Assembly: GCA_965365655.1 (NCBI GenBank)
Contig: CBDUCN010000265.1
Location: 1 to 7,570, forward strand
Reading direction: 5' to 3'
DNA length: 7,570 nucleotides
DNA from: JBFHNV01 sp965365655
Lineage (GTDB): Bacteria; Pseudomonadota; Gammaproteobacteria; HK1
Under the pieces are notes generated by a model. It was given only the letters and a program-made list of their open reading frames with translations. It did not search any database and was not told the origin of the DNA. Position numbers and translations under genes: made by a program. Positions 1-6,025 of the stretch are shown here, piece after piece; the first letter of the stretch is position 1, and the number at the start of each line of letters is the position of its first letter.

Positions 1-986
1 GGCACCGCGAGCACCACCTGCCGGGCGGGTCGAGCAGCGGGTCCGGCGTCGCGGTCGCGGCCGGCATGGCGCCGGTGGGCCTCGGCACCGACACCGGCGG
101 CTCGGTTCGAATCCCCGCATCGCTGTGCGGCATCAGCGGGCTGAAGACCACGGTCGGCCGCGTCAGCCGCGCCGGGGTGTATCCGCTGAGCTGGAGCCTG
201 GACTCGGTGGGGCCGCTGTGCCGCGACGCGCGCGACGCGGCGCTGATGCTGGACGTGATGAACGGCGAGGACACCGCCGATCCCAGCACCCACGGCCGCG
301 CCCGCGAGCGCTTTCCCGATCCGGACGCGGAACGCCTCGACGGGCTTCGCGTCGCGGTGGCGGAGACCGTGTTCTTCGACGGCGCCGACGCCGACGTCGC
401 GGGCGCGGTGCGCGCCGCGGCCGACGTCTTCGCGGGGCTCGGCGCGCAGGTCGGCAGCATCGCGTTCCCGGAGGCCCGCGAGGCGCTGGAGCTCAATCCC
501 CGCGGGCTGGTGATCGCCGCCGAGGCGTGGACCGTGAACCGCGAGCTGATGGAGCGCCACTTCGACGAGCTGGACCCGATCGTGTCGTGGCGCGTGGCCA
601 AGGGCCGCGAGGTGACGGCGGCGGACTACCTGCAGACGGTGTCCGGCTGGAACGGGCTGCGCGGGCGCGCCGCGGCGCGCTTCGACGACGTGGACGTGCT
701 GCTGTGCCCGGCCACGATGTACACCGCGCGCACGCTGGCCGCCGCCGAGCAGAGCATGGAGGCCTACGCCGAGCTCAACGTGGGCTACCTGCGCAACACC
801 GCAATCGGCAACATCCTGAACCTGTGCGGGCTGAGCGTGCCCTGCGGCATCGACGCCGGCGGGCTGCCGATCGGACTGATGCTCTACGCACGCCCGTTCG
901 GCGAGGCCACGGCGCTGCGCGCCGCGGCGGCCTACCAGCGCGCGACCGCGCACCACCTCGCCCGGCCCGCCCTCGACTGGGTCTGA
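1..986 (+). CDS. Amidase-signature family hydrolase, 3' part (5' end off the window)
   Basis: This is the C-terminal 327 residues of an amidase-signature enzyme, which hydrolyses a carboxamide to acid and ammonia, or acts as a GatA-like amidotransferase subunit. The reading frame is open from base 3, before the internal ATG at 66, and that upstream part holds the family motif GGSSSGSGVAVAAG (bases 24-65), followed by GLGTDTGGSVRIP (bases 81-119). The two motifs supply the cis-serine (codon at 30-32) and the nucleophile serine (codon at 102-104), 24 residues apart as in characterised members. The catalytic lysine normally lies about 70 residues further upstream and is therefore outside the window. 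Family members are usually 450-500 residues, so roughly 150 are missing. The conserved C-terminal region (PCGIDAGGLPIGLMLYARPF) is intact and the stop is TGA at 984-986. The substrate cannot be told; there are no gatB or gatC neighbours here, so a free-standing amidase is more likely than GatA. Confidence 0.93.
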   Translation, partial: HREHHLPGGSSSGSGVAVAAGMAPVGLGTDTGGSVRIPASLCGISGLKTTVGRVSRAGVYPLSWSLDSVGPLCRDARDAALMLDVMNGEDTADPSTHGRARERFPDPDAERLDGLRVAVAETVFFDGADADVAGAVRAAADVFAGLGAQVGSIAFPEAREALELNPRGLVIAAEAWTVNRELMERHFDELDPIVSWRVAKGREVTAADYLQTVSGWNGLRGRAAARFDDVDVLLCPATMYTARTLAAAEQSMEAYAELNVGYLRNTAIGNILNLCGLSVPCGIDAGGLPIGLMLYARPFGEATALRAAAAYQRATAHHLARPALDWV

Positions 987-1005
987 GCGCCCGCACGGGA
1001 TGCGC

Positions 1006-1036
1006 CCGACGCGGCGCGTCAGGCGCGCCGCGTCGG
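1006..1036. terminator. Perfect 13-bp hairpin between convergent genes, candidate bidirectional terminator
   Basis: Bases 1006-1018 pair without mismatch with 1024-1036 around the five-base loop TCAGG (1019-1023). Three more pairs can form outside it if C1005 is bulged. It lies 20 bases after the amidase stop and 30 bases before the stop of the opposing GGCT-like gene, the right place to end both transcripts. There is no T-run on either strand, so it is not a canonical intrinsic terminator; it could also be an mRNA 3' end stabiliser. Confidence 0.5.
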
Positions 1037-1065
1037 CGCCGTCCACGAGCCACGGCGCGCCCGGC

Positions 1066-1566
1066 TCAGCCCTCGCCCGCGCCGCCCGCGAACGACGGCC
1101 AGCGCGCGTCCGCCTCGGCCACGCTCATCCGCCCGTACAGCGCCATGTAGCTGCGCGCCGCCGGCAGGAAGTCCGCACGGTGGTCGCGCTGCCACGTCTC
1201 CAGCCGCCACGGCGGACGCGCCCCGGCACGCCGCGAGCGCTCGGCGCACAGCAGTGCGCTGACCTCGCCCGCGTCGTGCGCGACGACGGTCGCCTCCTCG
1301 AACGCGTACTCGTCGCCCTCGAAGAACGCGATGCGCGCCATGTCCTCGGCATCCAGCCCGTCGAGCAGCAGTCCCGGCGCCCGCGCGTCGCGCCGCGGTG
1401 CGAGCACCGGGTAGCTCTCCCCCGGCAGCGTCACCGTCACGTGGCCGTGCAGCGATGCGCGGCGCACCGGCACCGACGCCGCGTCGCGCGCGAGCACCAG
1501 CCCGAGCACCAGCGGATCGCGCAGCGTGCCGAACACGAACAGCGGCAGGGCGGGAGGCGCGCTCAT
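1066..1566 (-). CDS. Gamma-glutamylcyclotransferase-like (AIG2/GGACT fold) protein
   Basis: A 166-residue protein of the GGCT/AIG2-like family, which in characterised members cyclises gamma-glutamyl groups to 5-oxoproline; many bacterial members have no proven substrate. The N-terminal FVFGTLRDP (residues 10-18) is the family's substrate-binding loop motif. FFEGDEY (81-87) carries the usual catalytic glutamate, E83. LPGESYPVLAP (47-57) and the W-rich C-terminus (WRLETW at 120-125, then YMALYG) also fit the subgroup seen as single proteins or fused to Nudix domains (TrgB-like). No Nudix box is present here. I chose the ATG at 1566 because the motif follows ten residues later; the frame stays open to 1698, but the extra 44 residues are unlike the family and would overlap the divergent SDR gene. 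No clear Shine-Dalgarno sequence precedes the ATG. No signal peptide; probably cytoplasmic. It is a single gene, convergent with the amidase and divergent from the SDR. Confidence 0.88.
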   Translation of the reverse strand: MSAPPALPLFVFGTLRDPLVLGLVLARDAASVPVRRASLHGHVTVTLPGESYPVLAPRRDARAPGLLLDGLDAEDMARIAFFEGDEYAFEEATVVAHDAGEVSALLCAERSRRAGARPPWRLETWQRDHRADFLPAARSYMALYGRMSVAEADARWPSFAGGAGEG

Positions 1567-1573
1567 CGCCCGA

Positions 1574-1579
1574 ACTGTA
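1574..1579 (-). promoter_or_regulatory. Candidate -10 element for the GGCT-like gene
   Basis: Read on the minus strand the bases are TACAGT, matching the sigma-70 -10 consensus at four of six positions including the key TA and final T. It ends seven bases before the ATG at 1566, so transcription would begin at or next to the start codon. A possible -35, TGGCGC at 1604-1599, lies 19 bases upstream and is weak. The missing Shine-Dalgarno sequence fits a leaderless mRNA. This is a motif reading only. Confidence 0.25.
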
Positions 1580-1617
1580 ACGGCGCCGGACCGGCGGCGC
1601 GCCACCGCGCCCGGCCC

Positions 1618-1626
1618 TGCTAGACT
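1618..1626 (+). promoter_or_regulatory. Candidate extended -10 promoter for the SDR-cysQ-quinone reductase operon
   Basis: TGCTAGACT is an extended -10 element (TG, one base, then TAGACT, four of six consensus bases). It stands out as AT-rich in a very GC-rich spacer and lies 31 bases before the SDR start, giving a leader of about 25 bases. No good -35 is seen at 17 bases upstream, which extended -10 promoters can do without. It shares the 91-bp spacer with the divergent GGCT-like gene. Confidence 0.35.
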
Positions 1627-1657
1627 CGCCGCCTTCGCAAGCCAACGGGTCAGCGGG

Positions 1658-2404
1658 ATGGACAGGGTGGCTCTGATCACCGGCGCGAGCCGCGGCATCG
1701 GCGCGGCGACGGCGCTCGCGGCGGCGCGCGCCGGGTTCGCGGTCGCGGTGAACTACGCGCGGGATCGCGACGCCGCGGAGACCGTCGCGGGCGCGGTGCG
1801 CGAGGCCGGGCAGCGCGCCATCGCGGTGCAGGCGGACGTCGGCGACGAGGCGGCGATCGTGCGCATGTTCGAGACCGTGGACCGCGAGCTGGGCGTCCCG
1901 GACGCGCTGGTCAACAACGCCGGCATCCTGTTCCGGCAGGGACGCCTGACCAGCATGGACGCGGCGCGCATCGACCGGGTGCTCGCGGTCAACGTGACCG
2001 GCACGATGGTCTGCGCCCGCGAGGCGGTGAAGCGGATGTCCACCCGCGAGGGCGGGCGCGGCGGCTCCATCGTCAACGTGTCGTCGGCCGCGGCCCGCAT
2101 CGGCGGGCCCAACGAGTACGTGGACTACGCCGCGTCCAAGGGCGCGGTGGACAGCTTCACGCTGGGCCTCGCGAAGGAGGTGGCGGCGGAGGGGATCCGG
2201 GTGAACGCGGTGCGCCCCGGGATCATCGCGACCGACATCCACGCCAGCGGCGGCGAGCCCGGACGTGTCGCGCGGGTCGCGCCCAACGTGCCGATGCAGC
2301 GCGGCGGCGAGCCCGAGGAGGTCGCGTCCGCGATCGTGTGGCTGCTCGGAGACGGCGCGAGCTACGTCACCGGCGCGCTGCTCGACATCACCGGCGGGCG
2401 CTGA
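1658..2404 (+). CDS. ygfF: Short-chain dehydrogenase/reductase, YgfF-like
   Basis: A 248-residue classical SDR, an NAD(P)(H)-dependent oxidoreductase on hydroxyl or carbonyl groups, expected to be a cytoplasmic tetramer. All hallmarks are present: the Rossmann motif TGASRGIG (residues 8-15), acidic D60 after the third strand, NNAG (86-89), and the catalytic set N112, S143, Y157, K161 (YAASK). R12 and R35 near the cofactor ribose favour NADP(H). The stretch from NEYVDYAASKGA to the ASGGEPGRV motif (residues 196-204) and PMQRGG (212-217) is, from memory, very close to Escherichia coli YgfF, whose substrate is not firmly known; it is often listed as a glucose 1-dehydrogenase-like SDR. The symbol rests on that resemblance. 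The frame is open upstream to 1526, but the ATG at 1658 gives the normal SDR N-terminus (MDRVALITG). Only a weak AGCGGG precedes it. It is the first gene of a tight three-gene run; cysQ follows after 4 bases. Confidence 0.92.
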   Translation: MDRVALITGASRGIGAATALAAARAGFAVAVNYARDRDAAETVAGAVREAGQRAIAVQADVGDEAAIVRMFETVDRELGVPDALVNNAGILFRQGRLTSMDAARIDRVLAVNVTGTMVCAREAVKRMSTREGGRGGSIVNVSSAAARIGGPNEYVDYAASKGAVDSFTLGLAKEVAAEGIRVNAVRPGIIATDIHASGGEPGRVARVAPNVPMQRGGEPEEVASAIVWLLGDGASYVTGALLDITGGR

Positions 2405-2408
2405 GGCG

Positions 2409-3185
2409 GTGAGCGGCTCCGTGACGTCGCTGTTCCCGGCCGCGGACATGGTGGCCCTCGCGCAGCGCGCCGGCGCCGAGATCCTGAGCGTCTACGACAC
2501 CGCGTTCGCGGTGCGCGGCAAGGCCGACGCGAGCCCGGTCACCGACGCGGACGAGCGCGCGGAGCGGGTGATCCTGAAGGGCCTCGCGGCGCTCGCGCCC
2601 GACGTCGCGGTGGTCGCCGAGGAGCAGGTCGCGGCGGGAAGCGTGCCGCAGGTGGACGGGCGCCCGTTCTTCCTGGTCGACCCGCTCGACGGCACCCGGG
2701 AGTTCATCAGCCGCAACGGCGAGTTCACGGTGAACATCGCGCTGGTGCTGTCCGGGCGCGTCGCGGCCGGCGTCGTGCACCTGCCGGCGCTGGACGAGAC
2801 GTACTGGAGCGACGGCGAGGCCGCGTGGCGCACGCGCGGCGCCAGCGCCGCGGAACCGTTGCGCTGCCGCGCCCCCGCGGCCGACGGCCTGGTCGTGGTG
2901 GCCAGCCGGTCGCACCGCGACGCGCGCACCGATGCGTTCCTCGCCGACTACCCGGTGAAGTCGCTGCTGGCCGCCGGCTCGTCGCTGAAGCTTTGCCGGG
3001 TCGCGGAGGGTGCCGCCGACATGTACCCGCGGCTCGGACGCACGATGGAGTGGGACATCGCGGCAGGCCAGGCGGTGCTGGAAGCCGCCGGCGGCAGCGT
3101 GTGCACGCTCGACGGCGCGCCGCTCGGCTACGCGAAGCCCGGCTTCGAGAACCCCGACTTCGTCGCCCGCGGGCTCGCCGGGTGA
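2409..3185 (+). CDS. cysQ: 3'(2'),5'-bisphosphate nucleotidase CysQ
   Basis: A 258-residue Mg-dependent phosphatase of the inositol monophosphatase superfamily, CysQ branch. It converts 3'-phosphoadenosine 5'-phosphate (PAP), left over from sulfate assimilation or sulfotransfer, to AMP, protecting the cell from toxic PAP. Metal-binding motifs are intact: E71-E72 in VVAEEQ, DPLDGTREF (91-99), and W215-D216 (EWDIAAG). The CysQ-specific segments NGEFTVNIAL, VVASRSH and the GSSLKLC / AEGAADMYPR region match E. coli CysQ as I recall it. The likely start is GTG at 2409, with GAGG at 2403-2406 in front, although spacing is very short; GTG at 2421 is an alternative. The first ATG (2448) would remove a few residues of the first helix that E. 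coli CysQ keeps. It starts four bases after the SDR stop, implying translational coupling. No sulfate-assimilation genes are visible. Confidence 0.92.
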   Translation: MSGSVTSLFPAADMVALAQRAGAEILSVYDTAFAVRGKADASPVTDADERAERVILKGLAALAPDVAVVAEEQVAAGSVPQVDGRPFFLVDPLDGTREFISRNGEFTVNIALVLSGRVAAGVVHLPALDETYWSDGEAAWRTRGASAAEPLRCRAPAADGLVVVASRSHRDARTDAFLADYPVKSLLAAGSSLKLCRVAEGAADMYPRLGRTMEWDIAAGQAVLEAAGGSVCTLDGAPLGYAKPGFENPDFVARGLAG

Positions 3186-3203
3186 CGCCGCGCACCATGC
3201 GCC

Positions 3204-3208
3204 GGAGA
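3204..3208 (+). promoter_or_regulatory. Ribosome binding site of the quinone oxidoreductase gene
   Basis: GGAGA lies five bases before the ATG at 3214 and is the clearest Shine-Dalgarno sequence of the operon. It supports 3214 as the start rather than upstream in-frame codons inside cysQ. Confidence 0.6.
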
Positions 3209-3213
3209 ACGCG

Positions 3214-4227
3214 ATGACCGACACGCCCGACCTGCCCGCGACGATGCAGGCCATCGAGATTGCCGGGCCCGGCGGCCCCGAGGTGCTCACGCCCACCGAG
3301 CGCCCGACGCCGCGCCCGGGCGCCGGCGAGGTGCTGGTGCGGGTGCAGGCGGCCGGCGTGAACCGCCCCGACGTGATGCAGCGCAAGGGCATGTACCCGC
3401 CCCCGCCCGGCGCGTCCGACATCCCGGGGCTCGAGATCGCGGGCATCGTGGCCGCGGTCGGCGACGGCGTGACGGCGCCGGTCCCCGGCGACCGCGTGTG
3501 CGCGCTGGTCACCGGCGGCGGCTACGCCGGGTACTGCGTGGCCGACGCGCGCCTGTGCCTGCCGTGGCCGAAGGATTACGACGCGGTGCGCGCCGCCGCG
3601 CTGCCCGAGACCTTCTTCACGGTGTGGAGCAACGTGTTCGACCGCGGCCGGCTTCTTCCGGGCGAGCGGCTGCTGGTGCACGGCGGATCGAGCGGCATCG
3701 GGACCACCGCGATACAGCTCGCGCGCGCGTTCGGCGCGGTGCCCTACGCGACCGCCGGCTCCGACGACAAGTGCCGCGCGTGCGAGAAGCTGGGTGCGGA
3801 GGCCGCGATCAACTACCGCGACGAGGACTTCGTCGAGCGCATCGAGGCGCTCACCGCGGGCCGCGGCGTGGACGTGGTGCTCGACATGGTGATGGGCGAC
3901 TACCTCGCGCGGAACCTGAAGTGCCTCGCGCCCGACGGCAGGCTGGTGTTCATCGCCGTGCAGGGCGGGCCGAAGGTGAAGGAGCTGAACGTGCTGCCGA
4001 TCATGCTCAAGCGCCTCACGATCACCGGCTCGACGCTGCGCCCGCGCGCGGTGGAGGACAAGGCCGCGATCGCGGCGAGCCTGCGCGAGCAGGTGTGGCC
4101 GCTGCTGGACCGCGGCGCCGTGGCGCCGGTCGTGCACCAGAGCTTTCCGCTGGCGCGGGCCGCCGACGCGCACGCGCTGATGGAGAGCAGCGCGCACGTC
4201 GGAAAGATCCTGCTGCGGGTGGAGTGA
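3214..4227 (+). CDS. NAD(P)H:quinone oxidoreductase, PIG3 type (zinc-independent MDR)
   Basis: A 337-residue member of the medium-chain dehydrogenase/reductase superfamily, quinone oxidoreductase branch closest to the PIG3/TP53I3 type. Such enzymes reduce quinones or reactive alkenals with NADPH in the cytoplasm. The N-terminal GroES-like domain has AAGVNRPDVMQRKG (46-59), YPPPPGASDIPGLEIAG (61-77) and a GDRV motif (92-95). The Rossmann domain carries LLVHGGSSGIGTTAIQLA (153-170), the GxGxxA/G-type nucleotide loop in the AxxGxxG style typical of QORs. The C-terminal STLRPR (273-278) and HVGKILLRVE end are also PIG3-like. The zinc ligands of alcohol dehydrogenases are absent, as expected. The length is full. 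It is third in the operon, 28 bases after cysQ, with a good ribosome binding site. It converges with the MttB homologue, 42 bases apart. The exact electron acceptor is unknown; an oxidative-stress or detoxification role is inferred from the family. Confidence 0.93.
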   Translation: MTDTPDLPATMQAIEIAGPGGPEVLTPTERPTPRPGAGEVLVRVQAAGVNRPDVMQRKGMYPPPPGASDIPGLEIAGIVAAVGDGVTAPVPGDRVCALVTGGGYAGYCVADARLCLPWPKDYDAVRAAALPETFFTVWSNVFDRGRLLPGERLLVHGGSSGIGTTAIQLARAFGAVPYATAGSDDKCRACEKLGAEAAINYRDEDFVERIEALTAGRGVDVVLDMVMGDYLARNLKCLAPDGRLVFIAVQGGPKVKELNVLPIMLKRLTITGSTLRPRAVEDKAAIAASLREQVWPLLDRGAVAPVVHQSFPLARAADAHALMESSAHVGKILLRVE

Positions 4228-4249
4228 CGCGGCGCCGCGCGCCGGCGTC
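4226..4249. terminator. GC-rich hairpin at the end of the quinone reductase gene, candidate terminator
   Basis: Bases 4226-4235 pair with 4239-4249, leaving a CGC loop and one bulged G at 4244. It begins inside the stop codon of the plus-strand operon. No T-run follows, so Rho-independent termination is uncertain. Confidence 0.3.
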
Positions 4250-4252
4250 GTC

Positions 4253-4270
4253 ATCCCGGGCGCACGGGAT
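4253..4270. terminator. Small hairpin at the end of the MttB-homologue gene, candidate terminator
   Basis: ATCCCG (4253-4258) pairs perfectly with CGGGAT (4265-4270) around GGCGCA. The right arm touches the TGA stop of the minus-strand gene. Together with the hairpin at 4226-4249 it may end both convergent transcripts. The stem is short, so confidence is low. Confidence 0.3.
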
Positions 4271-5808
4271 CATCGCGCGCCGCCGCCGGCCTCGCGCTTT
4301 CGCCGCTCCACGTACTCGTCCACCGCGAGCGCCGCATCCTCGTCGATGGGCGGCGGCTCGTGCTCGGCGACCAGCGTTCGCCAGATCCGGTGCGCGCGCT
4401 GCGCCGCGTCCAGCGAGCCCGCCTCCTGCCAGCGCTCGAAGTTGCTCCAGTCGCTCACCAGCGGCGCGTTGAACGCGTGCGCGTAACGCGTGAGCGTGTG
4501 CGCCGCGCCGAAGAAGTGCCCGCCGTGGCCCACCTCCGCGATGGCGTCCACCGCGAGCGCGTCGTCGTCCACCGCGAAGGGCTCGAGGAACGCGATCATC
4601 ATCTGCAGCATCTCTGCGTCGATCACCATCTTCTCGAACGACGCGGTGAGGCCGCCCTCCATCCAGCCCGCACCGTGCATCACGAGGTTGGCGTGCCCGA
4701 GCAGCGCCGGCCACAGCGACATCTGCGACTCGTACGCGGCCTGCGCGTCGACCGCGTTGGACGCGTTCGCGTTCGAGGAGCGGTAGGGCAACCCGTAACG
4801 GCGCGCGAGCTGGCCACCGGCCAGCGCCGCCTGCGCGTACTCCGGCGTGCCGAACGCGGGCGACCCGGAGCGCATGTCGACGTTGGACGTGAAGCCGCCG
4901 TACACCACCGGCGCCCCCGGGCGCACGATCTGCGTGAACGCGATGCCGGCCAGCGCCTCCGCGTTCTGCTGCGCGAGCGCACCGGCGAGGGTCGCCGGCG
5001 CCATCGCGCCGGCCAGCGTGAACGGCGTGAGCACCACGACCTGGCCCTGGCGCGCGAGCTCGATCACGCCTTCCAGCATCGGCGCGTCGATGCGCAGCGG
5101 CGAGCTCGAGTTGATCACCGAGAACAGCGTGGGCTCGCGCGCGAAGCGCTCGCGGTCCACGCCGCGCGCGAGGCGTGCGAGCTCCAGCGCGTCGCGGATG
5201 CGCGCGCGGCCCAGGGCGTAGCCGTGATAGCACTTGTCGGTGAGCGTGATGAACGCGCGGATGCAGTCCAGGTGCCGCGTCTCCGGCGGCAGGTCCACCG
5301 GCTCCACCGGGTATCCGGTGAACAGGTGCACCGCGTTCAGCGACTGCCCGAGGCGCAGCAGATCGCAGTAGTCGGCGAAGTTGCCCGGCCGCCGCCCGCG
5401 CTCCAGATCGCTCACGTTCGGCGCGCTGCCGACGGTCGCGAAGTTCACGTGGTCGCCGCCCACGGTGAGGTGGTGCGCGGGGTTGCGCGCGTGCAGCGTG
5501 AAGCGCGAGGGCGCGCTCGCCAGCGCCTCGGCGACGAGGCCCCGGTCGAAGCGCACCACCTGGCTCGCGCGGTCCACCTCGGCGCCGGCCGCATCGAGCA
5601 GGTCCAGCGCCTCGGGCAGCAGGAAGGCCACGCCGATCTCCTCGAGCACGCGCATCGAGGCGTCGTGGATCCGCTCGAGCTGCCCGGCGTCCAGCACCTC
5701 GACCGGGGGCCGCGGATTGCGCGGCGGGCGCCACGGCTGCTGCGCGATGCCGGAGCCCGCGGCGCCGTCCCGCGCCCCGGAGCGGCGCGTGCTGCGTCGA
5801 CGGCTCAT
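4270..5808 (-). CDS. Trimethylamine methyltransferase (MttB) family protein, non-pyrrolysine
   Basis: A 512-residue protein of the MttB superfamily (COG5598). Family members are TIM-barrel enzymes that move a methyl group from a methylated amine to a cob(I)alamin-carrying corrinoid protein. True trimethylamine MttB needs pyrrolysine at an internal amber codon; this frame has no in-frame TAG, so it belongs with the non-pyrrolysine homologues, which include glycine betaine methyltransferase and many of unknown substrate. Landmarks: helix ASMRVLEEIGV (50-60), INSSSPLRID (232-241), PFTLAGAMAPATLAG (262-276), QNAEALAG (281-288), DAQAAYES (354-361), EVGHGGHFFGAAHT (425-438). About 35 N-terminal residues are basic and low-complexity. 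The ATG at 5808 is backed by AGGGGG. The partner corrinoid protein (MttC-like) and the RamA-type reactivase are not in the window. The next gene upstream on the same strand is GGT, but a 217-bp gap suggests a separate promoter. The substrate is unknown; a quaternary or tertiary amine is inferred from the family. Confidence 0.9.
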   Translation of the reverse strand: MSRRRSTRRSGARDGAAGSGIAQQPWRPPRNPRPPVEVLDAGQLERIHDASMRVLEEIGVAFLLPEALDLLDAAGAEVDRASQVVRFDRGLVAEALASAPSRFTLHARNPAHHLTVGGDHVNFATVGSAPNVSDLERGRRPGNFADYCDLLRLGQSLNAVHLFTGYPVEPVDLPPETRHLDCIRAFITLTDKCYHGYALGRARIRDALELARLARGVDRERFAREPTLFSVINSSSPLRIDAPMLEGVIELARQGQVVVLTPFTLAGAMAPATLAGALAQQNAEALAGIAFTQIVRPGAPVVYGGFTSNVDMRSGSPAFGTPEYAQAALAGGQLARRYGLPYRSSNANASNAVDAQAAYESQMSLWPALLGHANLVMHGAGWMEGGLTASFEKMVIDAEMLQMMIAFLEPFAVDDDALAVDAIAEVGHGGHFFGAAHTLTRYAHAFNAPLVSDWSNFERWQEAGSLDAAQRAHRIWRTLVAEHEPPPIDEDAALAVDEYVERRKREAGGGAR

Positions 5809-5814
5809 CGCGAT

Positions 5815-5820
5815 CCCCCT
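5815..5820 (-). promoter_or_regulatory. Ribosome binding site of the MttB homologue
   Basis: On the minus strand AGGGGG ends six bases before the ATG at 5808. It is a strong Shine-Dalgarno match and fixes this start over later ATG codons. Confidence 0.6.
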
Positions 5821-5846
5821 GCGCGCGCGGAGCCCGGTCCGCGACG

Positions 5847-5893
5847 CGCCGATGGTAGAGGCCGCCGGCAGCGCCGGCCATCACGCATCGGCG
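5847..5893. repeat. Nested inverted repeat in front of the MttB homologue
   Basis: CGCCGATG (5847-5854) is matched by its reverse complement CATCGGCG (5886-5893). Nested within it, GCCGGC (5864-5869) and GCCGGC (5873-5878) form a second stem around AGC. The two pairs are centred within one base of each other (about 5870 and 5871). The arrangement overlaps the candidate -10 and -35, so it could be an operator or an RNA structure. In DNA this GC-rich, chance inverted repeats of six bases are common; the outer eight-base pair is the less likely one by chance. Confidence 0.35.
5852..5880 (-). promoter_or_regulatory. Candidate sigma-70-like promoter of the MttB homologue, inside an inverted repeat
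   Basis: On the minus strand TACCAT (5857-5852) fits the -10 pattern TAnnnT, and TGGCCG (5880-5875) is a poor -35 exactly 17 bases upstream. Transcription would start about 37 bases before the ATG. Both elements fall inside the inverted repeats described at 5847-5893. Supported by motif and position only. Confidence 0.28.
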
Positions 5894-5918
5894 TTTCGCG
5901 GCGCGTCGGCGCGCCGGG

Positions 5919-5970
5919 CGTCACGGCCGCGGCCACGAAGGTCGCGCGCCTGCACGTCACGGCGGCGGCC
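5919..5970. repeat. Near-identical 16-base direct repeat in the mttB-GGT spacer
   Basis: CGTCACGGCCGCGGCC (5919-5934) recurs as CGTCACGGCGGCGGCC (5955-5970), 15 of 16 bases identical and 36 bases apart start to start. The bases between the copies do not repeat well, so this is a pair of sites rather than a longer tandem unit. It lies 110-160 bases upstream of the MttB homologue, where activator sites may lie. The rest of the 5809-6025 spacer holds no gene that I can support. Confidence 0.3.
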
Positions 5971-6025
5971 CGTGCCGCGCGCGGCGCGCCGGGCGCGCAC
6001 CGCCCGGGCGGCCGGCGCGTCGCGC

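Noticed and set aside
1019..2449. A 476-codon open frame on the minus strand across the GGCT-like gene and the SDR
   Set aside because: Its translation is Arg/Ala/Gly-rich with no recognisable motif and covers two well-supported genes. Long antisense open frames are expected where third positions are nearly all G or C.
3197..3217. Mini-ORF of six codons (MRRRTR) in the cysQ-quinone reductase spacer, its TGA overlapping the next ATG
   Set aside because: The ATGA overlap invites a coupling model, but there is no Shine-Dalgarno sequence before its ATG and GGAGA serves the downstream gene directly. Six codons can arise by chance.
993..4270. GACGCGGCGC and GCACGGGAT occurring at both convergent junctions, considered as an interspersed repeat family
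   Set aside because: The words are short, in different order at the two sites, and GACGCGGCGC also occurs inside the SDR coding sequence near 1957. Composition alone can explain them; kept only as a side note to the hairpin finding.
4270..5808. Pyrrolysine-containing MttB
   Set aside because: The reading frame is continuous over the full family length with no in-frame TAG, so no amber readthrough is needed.
6000..6011. Palindrome CCGCCCGGGCGG just after the GGT stop, considered as its terminator
   Set aside because: A perfect palindrome without a loop leaves only a four-base stem in RNA. Longer pairings nearby need bulges and a large loop, and no T-run follows.
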